Shown one piece after another: positions 44,967-54,623 of a stretch of 64,000 nt of DNA (position 1 is the stretch's first letter; each line of letters starts with the position of its first letter). Origin of the DNA: Planctellipticum variicoloris. GTDB lineage: Bacteria > Planctomycetota > Planctomycetia > Planctomycetales > Planctomycetaceae. The stretch spans positions 2,369,557 through 2,433,556 of the forward strand of contig NZ_CP130886.1 in the NCBI RefSeq assembly GCF_030622045.1, written 5' to 3'. The notes below the pieces were generated by a model. That model was not told the origin of the DNA. It worked only from the letters and a program-made list of their open reading frames with translations, and searched no databases. Both the position numbers and the translations under genes were made by a program.

Positions 44967-45872
44967 TTATGGCGCGCCCTGCGGCTTCTGCTGCCACCGC
45001 TGCCACGCCAGACCCGGGCGTTCGACGCGGAACTGTACCAGGCGAGTGTGCTCGACTTCGGTGACATAGACGGTCCGTCCGTCGGGACCGCCGAAGCAAA
45101 GGTTGGAGGGTTTCGCGCCCAGAACGTCGATTTCGCGAAGAATTTCTCCATCCGGCTTCATCAGGACGACAGTCCCTTTGCCGTGGCGGGTGATGTAGAG
45201 CGTTCCATCGACGTCGCACCGCATGCCGTCGAAACCGAAGTCCGGAAACTGTCGGATCAGCTTCCTGGGGCCGAGAGCGCCTGCTGTCAGAATCGGAAAC
45301 GCCCAGACGTTCTTCTGGGAAGACTCATTGACATACAGCGTTCTGCCGTCGGGGCTGACTTCAATTCCGTTCGTGGTTCCCAGATCCTTGGCGACCTTCG
45401 TCATTTTGCCTTGCACGTCGATCTTCCAGATCTGACCGGCGCCCGCGCCCCAACTCGGGTCGCTGGCGTAGAGCGTTCCATCGGGGGCGATCGCCAGGTC
45501 GTTGGGCTGATTCATCGTCGAGTCATGGGCGAACACGGTCGATTTCCGCGTGGCGATATCAATCTTGAGAATATTGTGGCCGACATAGTCGGCGACAAAC
45601 ATCGCCCCCGCCCGGTCGAAAACGATTCCGTTGCCGGTACTCTCGCCGGAGAGGGTGGCGAAGACTTCTCCTTTGCCGTCCGGCGTCACCTTGCCAATCG
45701 TCTGCTGCTTCCCGAAGTTGACTGCGTAGATATTTCCGGCCCGATCGCACGCGGGACCTTCAATGCCGGGAGTGAATTCGCCGGGCTGCGTGAGCGGCTT
45801 TGCCACATACAGCTCTTCGGCGCGGAGATTCTGGATCAGGACCAGCCCCAGCAGCAGTGCAATCCGGCCCAT
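44967..45872 (-). CDS. Secreted SMP-30/gluconolactonase-like propeller
   Basis: This 301-residue protein has a signal peptide (MGRIALLLGLVLIQNLRAEE). A six-bladed NHL/SMP-30 propeller follows, with EGPACDRAGNIYAVNFG, GNGIVFDRAGAMFVADY, NDLAIAPDGTLYASDP, TNGIEVSPDGRTLYVNES and GMRCDVDGTLYITRHG. The Glu of EGPA, Asn of NDLA, Asn of NGIE and Asp of GMRCDVDG match the divalent-metal ligands of lactonases, so a sugar-lactone hydrolase is likely. The frame is open upstream to 46010, but the signal peptide sets the start at 45872 with GGAG upstream. Nearby sugar isomerase and mutarotase genes fit a sugar-processing role. Confidence 0.85.
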   Translation of the reverse strand: MGRIALLLGLVLIQNLRAEELYVAKPLTQPGEFTPGIEGPACDRAGNIYAVNFGKQQTIGKVTPDGKGEVFATLSGESTGNGIVFDRAGAMFVADYVGHNILKIDIATRKSTVFAHDSTMNQPNDLAIAPDGTLYASDPSWGAGAGQIWKIDVQGKMTKVAKDLGTTNGIEVSPDGRTLYVNESSQKNVWAFPILTAGALGPRKLIRQFPDFGFDGMRCDVDGTLYITRHGKGTVVLMKPDGEILREIDVLGAKPSNLCFGGPDGRTVYVTEVEHTRLVQFRVERPGLAWQRWQQKPQGAP

Positions 45873-46032
45873 GCGAAGGTTCTCCCCTGTGAGGACGCGG
45901 TCCAGCATCATGCCGCCCGCTCCGCACCAGAGTGCATATCGACGCCGGTTTATGCAACTCTCCGGAGTCGAGAAGTTCCCGTGCGGAACAATGTCCTCGA
46001 CTTCGTTCAAGGATCATTCGAGGTGGATGCCG

Positions 46033-46479
46033 TCAGTCGACCCGACAACCGAGCGTCAGCAGCACATTGGCCCAGAGCGCCTGATCGCCCGTCTGGATCG
46101 TCAGCACGTGATCGGGAGAATTGACCGCTTCGTAGAACTGCCATTTATCAATCGGGGTCAACGAGACCGGCAGCGCCGCCGCCTGCACAATCTGCCGATA
46201 GTCGTCCCAGGCGGGTGGTTCGCCGTATTTCGCATAGGGATCGTCCGCCGGAATCCCCATCGTGTTGACGTTGTCGACCGGAATCGCCGTCAGCAACGTC
46301 TCAAGGACCTGAGCAACGGTCACCAGGCCGGGGGCGAGGTTCAGGCAGACGAGTTCGGCATTGGGGCCTCGCTTCGTCGAAGCCGGATAGTTTCCGTCTG
46401 CAATGAGGACTTTCGCGTGGTGGCCCGCCCGCGCCAGGATCGCAGAGATTTCGGGATGGATCAGTCGATGCTTGAGCAT
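46033..46479 (-). CDS. RbsD/FucU family sugar mutarotase
   Basis: This 148-residue cytosolic protein shows the family start MLKHRLIHPEISAILARAGH, the DGNYP loop and a C-terminal QTGDQALWANVLLTLG region. Members interconvert pyranose and furanose or alpha/beta forms of ribose or fucose. Length and the ALP..DPYAKYG insert favour the FucU branch, but the substrate is not certain. It lies between the SMP-30 and TIM-barrel isomerase genes on the same strand, 68 bases after the isomerase. Confidence 0.87.
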   Translation of the reverse strand: MLKHRLIHPEISAILARAGHHAKVLIADGNYPASTKRGPNAELVCLNLAPGLVTVAQVLETLLTAIPVDNVNTMGIPADDPYAKYGEPPAWDDYRQIVQAAALPVSLTPIDKWQFYEAVNSPDHVLTIQTGDQALWANVLLTLGCRVD

Positions 46480-46547
46480 GGCAGGTATTTCGTGCAGAGA
46501 ATGTGAGCGGCAACGAATTCAGGGCGGAAACAGGCCGACACAGGCTG

Positions 46548-47372
46548 TCAGGCAGAATGGCGACCGACCCAGTAGCGGAAACCGCGAATCGTTTGAGCCG
46601 CAGCGGCGTCCGAATCGGGCCAGGGGAAGGCTTCCGCTGACAGATAACCGCCGTAGCCAATCTTCCGGAGGGCGGCGATGATCGGGCCATAGTTCATGTG
46701 GCCGTCTCCAACGGGCCGACGGTTGCTGTCGACGAAATGCACATGCCCGATCCACTTCCCGCCAGTCTCCAGAGCCGCCGCGATGTCGGCTTCTTCAATG
46801 TTCATATGGAACAGGTCGGCCAGCAGCCGGACGTTCGTTGCCTGCAGCGACTCCAGGATCTGAACGCCCGCGGCCACCGTCGTGCAAAGATTGGTTTCGT
46901 AGCGGTTCAGGGGTTCGTAGAACAGAGGCACGTCGAATCTTGCGGCGTGAGCCCCCAGAGCTTCCAGCCCCCCCTTCAACCAATCGAGGGACTGTGATTG
47001 CGAGACGCCGTCTCCCCACCGGCCCTGCATGGAACCGATGATCGCCGGCGCCCCGTGCGGGCCGCCGAAGTCGATCATAGTCTTGATGAACTCGATCGCT
47101 TTGTCGCGAATTCCGGCGTCCGGGCTGGTCAGCGACAGCTTGTGCTTCACCCAGCCGGCGCCGGTGCCGACGGCCGCCAGTGCCAGTCCGTACTTCCGAA
47201 GCAGTCCCCGCAGCGTCTCCTGCGTTACGGCATCCGGCCCCGGAGCAAACAGCTCAACGGCATCGTAGCCAAGCTCTTTCGCCCGGCGGCAGCCGAGTTC
47301 GAGATCGTCATGAAACACGAACGGACCGGCTTTCGCCTCGGCGACGAGCGAAATCGTCACGGCGCTGCGCAT
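46548..47372 (-). CDS. TIM-barrel isomerase, hydroxypyruvate-isomerase-like
   Basis: This 274-residue protein has the xylose-isomerase-like TIM barrel. Metal and acid residues appear at the strand ends: Glu in VPLFYEPLNRYETN, Asp and His in VRLLADLFHMNIEE, His in GHVHFVDSNRRPVGDGH and Glu in GYLSAEAFPWP. The arrangement is that of hydroxypyruvate isomerase and ketose 3-epimerases. The start at 47372 is chosen because upstream residues are Arg/Ser-rich. With FucU-like and SMP-30-like genes downstream it likely forms a small sugar-catabolism operon. Confidence 0.85.
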   Translation of the reverse strand: MRSAVTISLVAEAKAGPFVFHDDLELGCRRAKELGYDAVELFAPGPDAVTQETLRGLLRKYGLALAAVGTGAGWVKHKLSLTSPDAGIRDKAIEFIKTMIDFGGPHGAPAIIGSMQGRWGDGVSQSQSLDWLKGGLEALGAHAARFDVPLFYEPLNRYETNLCTTVAAGVQILESLQATNVRLLADLFHMNIEEADIAAALETGGKWIGHVHFVDSNRRPVGDGHMNYGPIIAALRKIGYGGYLSAEAFPWPDSDAAAAQTIRGFRYWVGRHSA

Positions 47373-47935
47373 CTTACGACTCCAGTGAACAGGCGGAGAT
47401 ACCGCACGAACCGAACAATTTCTCACGCTGGCATCGCTCCAGCGGACCCGGAATGGACGGCGCACCGAGAGACGATCGCGGGACTGACTTCCCGTCACAG
47501 TCGCCGACCGAGAATATCGCTGACGGCGCGGCTGCAACAGGCAATGGGGGGCTGGTCACTGCGGTGAGCGGACACTCTGGCGGCTGGGCGGATAGAAATG
47601 ACACCGCATCTACAGCATTGTCGCCGAGCCCGTGGTTTCCATGTAACGCTTACAAAACTGATCCACCACCTGGCATTCCCACGGCAGGCCAAAACCGGCA
47701 GAATCTGCCGTCGCAAGTCCTTGCGGGGCTGCGAAGTCGCATCGCCGGCTGTGGAACGCGTTTCGCGACAATCTTCGGGCGCGGTCGCAGGTTCCAGGAC
47801 CGCACGGCACAGCAAGTGCAATGTCATCCTTTCGCGGATTCGCCCCGGCGGGTTGTCGGAGCGGGTCCGGGCGGCGATACTTGATGGAGCGACTCAACTT
47901 GGAGCGAGACCGTCCCACTCAGTCGGAACCGACCG
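47373..47935. other. Long divergent intergenic region
   Basis: This 563-base region separates leftward sugar genes from rightward genes. I see no gene of normal composition in it. It contains the perfect inverted repeat TGTAA-CGC-TTACA at 47642-47654, which resembles LacI/GalR-type operators, about 270 bases from the isomerase start. Confidence 0.4.
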
Positions 47936-48370
47936 ATGCCCCCCCGGAAGACCGATTTGTACGATCAGCTCTGGCAGGTTGCAGCCTCGCCGGGGCAGTG
48001 GGTTCCGATTGTTGTCGTTTTGGGGGTGCTGATCGGCGTGATCGTCTGGTTGCGGGCTCGATTTCGCGACGATGACGGTCCTGCGGAGGAGAGCCTCGAA
48101 ATGCTCAGCCAGTTCCGCGAATTGCATCAGCGGGGTGAGTTGTCCGAGGACGAATTCCGATCCATCAAGAGCCGGTTGTCAGCCTCCAGTCATCGACTCA
48201 TCACCGGCGGAAACCGCGGAATCGCATCGGGATCGGGAACGAAGAGTGCCGGTTCTGCCAGCGATTCCGCTTCCGCCGCGGCTGCTGAAGATTCCGCTGG
48301 AACGCTGCCGACTGACTCGATCCAGGGACGGGGGGAAGACCCCGGTGCCGAGGCACCGATCGAACCGTAG
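47936..48370 (+). CDS. Membrane-anchored protein with SHOCT-like segment
   Basis: This 144-residue protein has one membrane helix (about residues 22-41, WVPIVVVLGVLIGVIVWL), a short charged linker, and a SHOCT-like helical hairpin (LSQFRELHQRGELSEDEF, followed by SIKSRL). A Ser/Ala/Gly-rich disordered tail follows. SHOCT segments often aid oligomerisation or anchoring. It precedes clpX by 93 bases on the same strand, but no functional link is shown. Confidence 0.65.
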   Translation: MPPRKTDLYDQLWQVAASPGQWVPIVVVLGVLIGVIVWLRARFRDDDGPAEESLEMLSQFRELHQRGELSEDEFRSIKSRLSASSHRLITGGNRGIASGSGTKSAGSASDSASAAAAEDSAGTLPTDSIQGRGEDPGAEAPIEP

Positions 48371-48463
48371 CGTATTGCCTTCAATCAGGGCTCAGGACGC
48401 GCCGCTGACTCTCTTCTTAGTGAGAACCACAGAACCACGTTCAGCCGCGTTGAAGGAAAGCTG

Positions 48464-49747
48464 ATGGCCTCAGGTCGCGATTTCATGTCCACCGGAAAAC
48501 GCAGTTCCACTGGCAAGAAGAACGCCAACTGCTCGTTTTGCCGGCAAAACTACCGCGAGGTAGGACCGCTCGTCGAAGGACCCGACGAAGTCTATATCTG
48601 CGGCAACTGCATCGAGCTTTGCCAGTCGATTCTCGACCAGGAAAAGCGTCGACGGGGCACCCCCACCCGGCTCTTCAGCCGCGTGCCGAGCCCCCGCGAG
48701 ATCACTTCCTACCTCGATCAGTACGTCATCGGGCAGGAACGCTCGAAGAAGATTCTGTCGGTCGCCGTGCACAACCACTACAAGCGGTTGCTGCATCAGG
48801 CCGAAGGGGACAATGACGTCGAGATCGAGAAATCCAACATTCTGCTCATCGGTCCGACCGGTTCGGGCAAAACCCTGATGGCCCGCACGCTGGCCCGGCT
48901 GCTGCAGGTTCCCTTCGCCATCGGCGACGCCACGACCCTGACTGAGGCGGGCTACGTCGGCGAAGACGTCGAAAACCTGCTGCTCAAACTGCTGCACGCG
49001 GCGGACTTTGACGTCGAATCGGCCCAGCGGGGCATCGTCTTCATCGACGAGATCGACAAGATCGGAAAAACCAGCCAGAACGTCTCGATCACCCGCGACG
49101 TCTCCGGCGAAGGGGTCCAGCAGGCCCTCTTGAAGATGCTTGAGGGCACCGTCGCGAACGTCCCGCCCCAGGGAGGACGAAAACACCCCGAGCAGCAGTA
49201 CATCCAGATCGATACGTCGAACATCCTGTTCGTTTGCGGCGGGACGTTTGTCGGCCTGGAAGACATCATCGCCAAGCGTCTGGGCAAGAAGACGATCGGC
49301 TTCGCCAACTCGGAAGGCCAAGATCACAAAGCCCGATCCGGCAAGCTCCTCTCGCAGGCTTGTACGGACGACATTATCGAATACGGGATGATTCCGGAGC
49401 TCGTCGGCCGGTTGCCGGTGGTCAGCTCTCTGCTGCCGCTGGAAGAGGACGACCTGGTGCGGATCCTTTCTGAACCGAAGAATTCGCTGGTTAAACAGTA
49501 CCAGAAGCTGTTCCAGATGGAGAACGCCGAGCTGGAGATCACTCCCGAGGCCTTGCGGGAGATCGCCCGGGTCGCCAAAGAGAAAGATACGGGCGCCCGA
49601 GGCCTCCGGTCGGTGGTCGAAGACGCCATGTTCGAAGTCATGTACGAATTGCCGGACAATGCCGCCGGCAAGAAATATATCCTGACTCCCGAGGTGATTC
49701 GGGGGGAAGGGCGGCTGACGCCGATTGATTCGCCCGCTGCCGCCTGA
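48464..49747 (+). CDS. clpX: ATP-dependent Clp protease ATP-binding subunit ClpX
   Basis: ClpX is the hexameric AAA+ unfoldase that feeds substrates to ClpP in the cytosol. This 427-residue protein has the zinc-binding domain (C23, C26, C46, C49), Walker A GPTGSGKT (130-137) and the pore loop GYVG (163-166). It also has Walker [10 protein letters not shown] (192-200), the RKH loop (239-241), the IGF loop that docks ClpP (278-280) and the sensor-2 GARGLR near residue 377. All are intact. No clpP or tig is adjacent, unlike the usual tig-clpP-clpX order. AAGGA lies upstream of the ATG at 48464; an in-frame ATG at 48485 is an alternative. Confidence 0.97.
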   Translation: MASGRDFMSTGKRSSTGKKNANCSFCRQNYREVGPLVEGPDEVYICGNCIELCQSILDQEKRRRGTPTRLFSRVPSPREITSYLDQYVIGQERSKKILSVAVHNHYKRLLHQAEGDNDVEIEKSNILLIGPTGSGKTLMARTLARLLQVPFAIGDATTLTEAGYVGEDVENLLLKLLHAADFDVESAQRGIVFIDEIDKIGKTSQNVSITRDVSGEGVQQALLKMLEGTVANVPPQGGRKHPEQQYIQIDTSNILFVCGGTFVGLEDIIAKRLGKKTIGFANSEGQDHKARSGKLLSQACTDDIIEYGMIPELVGRLPVVSSLLPLEEDDLVRILSEPKNSLVKQYQKLFQMENAELEITPEALREIARVAKEKDTGARGLRSVVEDAMFEVMYELPDNAAGKKYILTPEVIRGEGRLTPIDSPAAA

Positions 49748-49775
49748 TGGTCGGCCGGAGGCGATGAATTGACAG

Positions 49776-49803
49776 ACTGCCCGCCGGATTCCGGTCGGGC
49801 AGT
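49776..49803. terminator. Hairpin terminator after clpX
   Basis: ACTGCCCG (49776-49783) pairs with CGGGCAGT (49796-49803). The sequence then continues TTGTCGTGTTGTCT, a weak T-rich tail. It lies 28 bases past the clpX stop. Confidence 0.6.
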
Positions 49804-49970
49804 TTGTCGTGTTGTCTGGTGTGCGGATGCTGCCGGCCTGTGACAGATGGTTCCGCTGGCGGATTCAGCAGGACCGGGATTCGGCAATGGAAATCGTCGT
49901 CGAGTGTTGACGCTCGGCGCGGTAACATGGAGGAGCGGGCCAACCAGGATCGAACCGGGCGAACTGACTC

Positions 49971-50579
49971 ATGCAGGCGCGGCTTCGCATCGAGAATTCC
50001 GGAGCCAATCTTCGTTCTGTCCGTTTACCGGCAGAACTCGTCATCGGTCGGAGTGCAGACTGCCGGCTCAAAATCGCGTCTGCGGAAGTCAGTCGCAAGC
50101 ACTGCCGGATTCTGAACACCGACACCGGCGTGCTGGTCGAGGACCTCGGGAGCTCCAACGGAACACTCGTCAACGGCCGGGCGATCATCCCCGGAATTCC
50201 CACTCCGCTGACGAACGGAGCACTGCTGCTGGTCGGTCCGGTCCGGTTCATTCTCGAAATCGAGTCACCTCCCCGCCGCGACCAGCAGAACGTCCTCGAC
50301 GACGACGAATCGACCTCGCGCCGCGGTGGATTTTCCTTCGAAGACTTCCAGCGGGAGTCGGCGGAATCCTCCGTCTCGCTTCGACCGGCGGGCGACGAAG
50401 GGCCTGCCTCCGGAGACGCGACCGGACAAATGACGGTGGATCTCGGCGGCCAGGCCAGCACGATCGACGTCGGCCTCCCCGATCCGGCCTGGTTGCAGCC
50501 CGCCGAGCCGGAATCCACCGCCGACAGGACCGCAAAGGATTCCGGGGACGACCTCGGAAGGTTTCTGCGGAACCTGTAG
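49971..50579 (+). CDS. FHA-domain protein
   Basis: This 202-residue cytosolic protein has an N-terminal forkhead-associated domain (about 1-95), which binds phosphothreonine. Its conserved sites are IGRS (25-28), SRKHC (41-45) and SSNGT (61-65), followed by VNGR. The rest is acidic, low in hydrophobics and probably disordered, ending in GRFLRNL. It implies Ser/Thr kinase signalling, though no kinase gene is in the window. It is followed on the same strand by two small genes. Confidence 0.85.
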   Translation: MQARLRIENSGANLRSVRLPAELVIGRSADCRLKIASAEVSRKHCRILNTDTGVLVEDLGSSNGTLVNGRAIIPGIPTPLTNGALLLVGPVRFILEIESPPRRDQQNVLDDDESTSRRGGFSFEDFQRESAESSVSLRPAGDEGPASGDATGQMTVDLGGQASTIDVGLPDPAWLQPAEPESTADRTAKDSGDDLGRFLRNL

Positions 50580-50697
50580 GCGACCGGCCCAAGTTGTCCC
50601 GCGATGGCTTGGCGGCGATCGGTTCCGCGGGTAATCTGCCGGGATTGGCTGTCCGAACACTCTGGCGCTGACCGTGCGCCTCATCTCGCGGAAGATC

Positions 50698-51087
50698 ATG
50701 TCTGTCGAAACCGAACTCCTGGATCTGAGCCGTCGGCTACTCACCTCCATTGATGCTGGAGACTGGGCGACGTACGAATCGCTATGCTGTCCCTCGATCA
50801 CCTGCTTCGAACCGGAGGCCTTGGGGCACTTGGCGGAGGGTCTGCCGTTTCATAAGTTCTACTTTGACTTGCCGGCAGGGCCGCCGGTGAAGCCGGGCAA
50901 GCAGTCGTCGATCGCCTCCCCGCACGTACGGGTGCTGGGTGAGACGGCCGTCGTGAGCTACGTCCGGCTGGTGCAGAAGCTCGATGCTGCCGGTGCACCG
51001 GTTTCCGTTGCGGCGATGGAAACGCGCGTCTGGCAGAAATCGGCGGCCGGCTGGAAGCATGTGCATTTTCACCGGACCCCTTGCTGA
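50698..51087 (+). CDS. NTF2-fold protein, CaMKII-association-domain-like
   Basis: This 129-residue protein starts with ETELLDLSRRLLTSIDAGDW. It has a CCPSITCFEPEALG segment, then FHKFYFDL and the C-terminal VWQKSAAGWKHVHFHRTP. This pattern (D-W-x-x-Y, iT.FePea.G, GW..vH.H.S) is that of the calcium/calmodulin kinase II association domain and related DUF4440 proteins, cone-shaped NTF2 folds that often oligomerise. Enzymatic activity is not indicated. Start ATG at 50698; a GTG-frame extension to 50674 exists. Confidence 0.8.
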   Translation: MSVETELLDLSRRLLTSIDAGDWATYESLCCPSITCFEPEALGHLAEGLPFHKFYFDLPAGPPVKPGKQSSIASPHVRVLGETAVVSYVRLVQKLDAAGAPVSVAAMETRVWQKSAAGWKHVHFHRTPC

Positions 51088-51121
51088 TCGGCTGCTCCGC
51101 CCGCAACTTGAGGATTGCGCC

Positions 51122-51481
51122 ATGCCCGCTCGTGGATTGCTGCTGTCGAAAGATCTGTTCTTCGGCAGCAAGATCACGGGGACGGCAGCCGCGCTGGGGG
51201 GAGCGGTCGATATGGCCGCCACCCAGGCCGGCGCAACGGAGAAACTGGGGCAGACTTCTTACGGCGTCGTGATCGTCGATCTGCAGGCGTCGGACCTCAA
51301 CCTGGCGGAGTTGTGCAGGACTGCGGGGGAGGTTCCCGTGATTGCCTTCGGCCCGCATGTCGCCGTTGACGCATTCGCAGCCGCGGAGGCCGCCGGTTGC
51401 CGCGAAGTGCTGCCTCGCAGCCGATTTACGGCTCAGCTTCCGCAACTCCTGACGGGCTGGCTTGGCCTGAAGCAGGGATGA
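51122..51481 (+). CDS. Degenerate receiver-like alpha/beta protein
   Basis: This 119-residue protein has alternating strands and helices: GLLLSKDLFFG, VVIVDLQASDLNLAEL with the Asp in the usual phospho-acceptor position, VPVIAFGPHVAVDAF and a final REVLPRSRFTAQLPQLL. This resembles a CheY-like receiver, but the acidic pair of strand 1 is missing and the conserved Lys is replaced by Arg. It is likely a pseudo-receiver. It follows the NTF2-fold gene with a 34-base gap and converges on the lhgO gene. Confidence 0.6.
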   Translation: MPARGLLLSKDLFFGSKITGTAAALGGAVDMAATQAGATEKLGQTSYGVVIVDLQASDLNLAELCRTAGEVPVIAFGPHVAVDAFAAAEAAGCREVLPRSRFTAQLPQLLTGWLGLKQG

Positions 51482-51496
51482 CGACCGTCGGGTTCG

Positions 51497-52696
51497 TTAG
51501 ACGAGTCGCGGCGCAACCTTATCCACGATCAGGTTGCCGATATTCAGCGATGCCGTTGCGGCCGGCGACGGCGCATTGCAGACGTTAATTGTCAGATCGT
51601 TCTCGAGAATCAGAAAATCGTCCACCAGCCGACCGTCGCGAGTCAACGCCTGCGCCCGGACCCCTGCGGGAGCCGGCACCAGATCCTCCCGCTGGATTTC
51701 CGGTACGAGCTGCTGCAGGGCGTCGACGAACGCCCGCTTGCTCATCGATCGCCACATTTCCGCCAGCCCGGCATCCCAATGCCTCAACATCAGCCGGATG
51801 AAGCCGGGATAGGTCAGCGACTCGATCGTATCAAAGAGGTTGAAGCTGGTTTTGTAGTAGCCTTCGCGCGAAAACGAGAAAACCGCGTTCGGGCCGCACT
51901 CCACGCCGCCGTGAATCATTCGCGTGAAGTGGACGCCCAGGAATGGAAAATCCGGGTCGGGAACCGGGTAAATCAATCCTCGGCAGAGGTGCTGAGCGGA
52001 TGGTTTCAGCTCGAAGTATTCGCCGCGGAACGGCACGATCTGGGCGTCCGGGTGTTGCCCGGACATCCACGTCACCCGGTCGCTGTAAAGCCCGGCGCAG
52101 TTGACCACCAGCCGGGCTTCGACGTCTCCTTCGGTCGTCTCGACGATCATCCGGCTGCCACGCCGCAACAGGCGGGTGACTTTTGAACTGAGGAAGATCC
52201 TGCCGCCGGCGGCTTCGATCTTCTCCGCGAGCCGTTCGCAGACCTGGCGGTAGTCCACAATCCCCGCGTCCGGCACGTGGATCGCCTGCACGCCGCGGGC
52301 ATGCGGTTCCAGCTCGCGCAGCCGCGCTGCGTCGATCAGCTCGCAACAGACGCCGTTCGCTTGTCCGCGTTCGAAGATCCGCTGCAGCGATTCCAGTTCG
52401 GCCGGTTCCGTGGCTACGATCACTTTGCCGCACAATTCGAAGGGAACTCCCTCCTGCGTGCAAAACTCCTCCATCGCCAGCTTGCCGAGGCGGCAGTTCT
52501 CCGCCCGGAGCGAACCAGGTTTGTAGTAAATCCCCGAGTGCAACACCCCGGAGTTATGTCCCGTCTGGTGATGGGCGACGGACCGCTCCTTTTCGATGAT
52601 CGTCAGCGAGACGCCTGGCAGCCGCTGCTGCAGGCGATACGCCGTCGACAGTCCGATGATTCCTCCGCCGACGATCGCCACATCCGTCTGATGCAT
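51497..52696 (-). CDS. lhgO: L-2-hydroxyglutarate oxidase
   Basis: This 399-residue FAD-dependent oxidoreductase of the DAO family oxidises L-2-hydroxyglutarate to 2-oxoglutarate at the membrane and feeds electrons to quinone. The dinucleotide motif VGGGIIGLS is at residues 9-17. The family-specific stretch [18 protein letters not shown] follows (substrate side; HSGIYY is diagnostic of LhgO). [18 protein letters not shown] and [12 protein letters not shown] are also present. The frame is open upstream to 52888 with poor composition, so the ATG at 52696 is used. It is divergent from murC. Confidence 0.92.
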   Translation of the reverse strand: MHQTDVAIVGGGIIGLSTAYRLQQRLPGVSLTIIEKERSVAHHQTGHNSGVLHSGIYYKPGSLRAENCRLGKLAMEEFCTQEGVPFELCGKVIVATEPAELESLQRIFERGQANGVCCELIDAARLRELEPHARGVQAIHVPDAGIVDYRQVCERLAEKIEAAGGRIFLSSKVTRLLRRGSRMIVETTEGDVEARLVVNCAGLYSDRVTWMSGQHPDAQIVPFRGEYFELKPSAQHLCRGLIYPVPDPDFPFLGVHFTRMIHGGVECGPNAVFSFSREGYYKTSFNLFDTIESLTYPGFIRLMLRHWDAGLAEMWRSMSKRAFVDALQQLVPEIQREDLVPAPAGVRAQALTRDGRLVDDFLILENDLTINVCNAPSPAATASLNIGNLIVDKVAPRLV

Positions 52697-52953
52697 TCCG
52701 CAGGTCCGTCTCGACGAGGTGTCAACGTGCCGCTCAATCCGCGGCAGTATAGTTCTCCGACATTCGCCAGAGTACCGAACGCGACCAATTCGTGGTCGTC
52801 GACAAGATCTGCAGTCGACCGGCGAGCTGCGAACGGTCCCGTGACCGTTCCGCCTCCTTGTGGACAATACCGGCGAGTCCGCCGCCAACTATGCAGAGCC
52901 GCAAACTTTTCCTCAAACTCCCCACTCTCCAGCGGACCGCAAATGGGATATCA

Positions 52954-52982
52954 TTCGATCGGAAGTCGCAGTTTCGATCGGA
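52954..52982. promoter_or_regulatory. Direct repeat TTCGATCGGA upstream of murC
   Basis: Two copies of TTCGATCGGA (52954-52963 and 52973-52982), 19 bases apart, lie in the lhgO-murC divergent gap. Each contains the palindrome CGATCG. They may be regulator sites; no clear promoter hexamers are seen beside them. Confidence 0.3.
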
Positions 52983-53090
52983 CTTAGACATGCGGTGCAG
53001 GTCCGACCGGTCGCCAGTCGATAACTCCCGCTGTTGCGGGCGTGGAACGCTCGGAAAAATGGTCTCGGGACATTTCGGCGGAGCCGGTGG

Positions 53091-54623
53091 ATGCCACGGA
53101 TGACAGGTCAGGCGCCTGAGCCCTTCCTCGCGATCAGCGACGCTGATCGTCCGCGACTGCCCCTTCCGTGGCAGAGACTGCACCTCGTCGGAGTCTGCGG
53201 AGCCGGAATGAAGGCTCTCGCCGAGCTGCTCCTCGATTGCGGCTGCCAGGTTTCCGGCAGCGATCTGCAGCTCCCGTCGCCCGCCATCGCCTCCTTGATC
53301 CGCCGCGGAATGCAGTTCCATCGGGGCCATGCCGCCGAATTCGTGCCTCATTCCGCCCAGGCGCTGGTATTCAGCCCGGCCATCCCCGCCGACAACGCCG
53401 AGCGTCAGGCGGCCGACTTACGACAAATCCCTCAGCTTTCGTACACGCAGTTTCTAGGCCGGTTGATGCAGCACCGCGCAGGCGTCTGCATCGCTGGGAC
53501 GCACGGCAAAAGCACGACGGCCGCCATGACCGGACTGCTGCTGACGGATGCCGGACGCGCCCCCTCCGTCGTTCTCGGAGCGGAACTCTGCGACGGCGGC
53601 CGGAGCGGCTGGGCGGGCGCCGGAGATCTGCTGGTGGTCGAGAGCTGCGAGTTTCAGCGGAGCTTCCTCGACTATGCGCCCCGCTACGCCGCAATCCTGA
53701 ACGTCGAATCGGATCACTTCGACTGCTTCCCCGATCTGGCCGCCGTCACCGAAGCGTTTGGGGAATTCGCCGAGCGCGTCACGGCACGCGACGGCGTGCT
53801 GGTTGTCCGCGCCGACTGTAAAGCGGCGGTCACCGCCTCCGACCGGACTCAGGCCCGCCGCGTTACGATCGGACCGGAAGGTCAGGCCGACTGGTGGGCT
53901 GGCGACCTCCGTCGGACGGCGACCGGAATCCGGTTCCGCACCTATCGTGAAAATGCCTTCTTCGCAGAAATCAGCCTGCAGATCGGCGGGCGACACAACG
54001 TCTGGAATGCGCTGGCCGCAATGGCGCTCGGCGAAGCCATCGGCCTGTCCCCTCGGGAGATCCGCGAGGGGCTGGAAGAATTCCGCGGAATCCGTCGCCG
54101 GCTGGAACTGGTGGGATCCTGGCGAGGCGTCACGCTGCTGGACGACTACGCCCATCATCCGACCGCCATCCGCTCGACGCTGGAAACCGTTCGCGAACAA
54201 TTTGGCCGACGACGGGTCTGGTGCGCGTTTCAGCCGCACCAGGTTTCCCGCACGGTCGCACTCATGTCGGATTTCGCCGAGGCGTTCGGTGCGGCCGACG
54301 AAATTCTGATCGTTCCGGCCTTTGCGGCGCGGGAACGCGTCACCACGGAGCCGGTGCAGGTCTCGCGGGAACTCGCCGATCGACTGGTCCGGCACGGGCA
54401 GTCGGCCCGGTTTGTAGAGTCCCTTGACCAGATCACGGCAACTTTGGACGATGCTCTTGAGCCGGGGGATGTCCTGATTACCGTCGGCGCCGGAGACATC
54501 GACCAGGTCCATCATGAGTTCACTCGACGAGTTCAGCGACATCCTGCTTCGCGACGAGCCATTGGCTCCCTATACGTGGATGAAGCTGGGCGGTCCCGCA
54601 CAGTTCTTCCTCACTCCGCGTGA
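53091..54623 (+). CDS. murC: UDP-N-acetylmuramate--L-alanine ligase
   Basis: MurC adds L-Ala to UDP-MurNAc in the cytosol, using ATP, the first peptide step of peptidoglycan synthesis. The 510-residue protein has the N-terminal UDP-binding motif [14 protein letters not shown] (35-48) and ATP loop GTHGKSTT (136-143). The central-domain [10 protein letters not shown] and [10 protein letters not shown], and the C-terminal [12 protein letters not shown], are also present. It is longer than typical because the last 37 codons run, in another frame, into murB. The conserved end GAGDIDQV is reached before that overlap. GGAG stands 7 bases before the ATG at 53091; an ATG at 53100 is an alternative. 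Confidence 0.95.
   Translation: MPRMTGQAPEPFLAISDADRPRLPLPWQRLHLVGVCGAGMKALAELLLDCGCQVSGSDLQLPSPAIASLIRRGMQFHRGHAAEFVPHSAQALVFSPAIPADNAERQAADLRQIPQLSYTQFLGRLMQHRAGVCIAGTHGKSTTAAMTGLLLTDAGRAPSVVLGAELCDGGRSGWAGAGDLLVVESCEFQRSFLDYAPRYAAILNVESDHFDCFPDLAAVTEAFGEFAERVTARDGVLVVRADCKAAVTASDRTQARRVTIGPEGQADWWAGDLRRTATGIRFRTYRENAFFAEISLQIGGRHNVWNALAAMALGEAIGLSPREIREGLEEFRGIRRRLELVGSWRGVTLLDDYAHHPTAIRSTLETVREQFGRRRVWCAFQPHQVSRTVALMSDFAEAFGAADEILIVPAFAARERVTTEPVQVSRELADRLVRHGQSARFVESLDQITATLDDALEPGDVLITVGAGDIDQVHHEFTRRVQRHPASRRAIGSLYVDEAGRSRTVLPHSA

Noticed and set aside
47180-47884. 234-codon plus-strand frame in the 47.4-47.9 kb gap
   Set aside because: It starts inside the isomerase gene antisense, is Arg/Pro/Gly-rich and has no motif or ribosome site.
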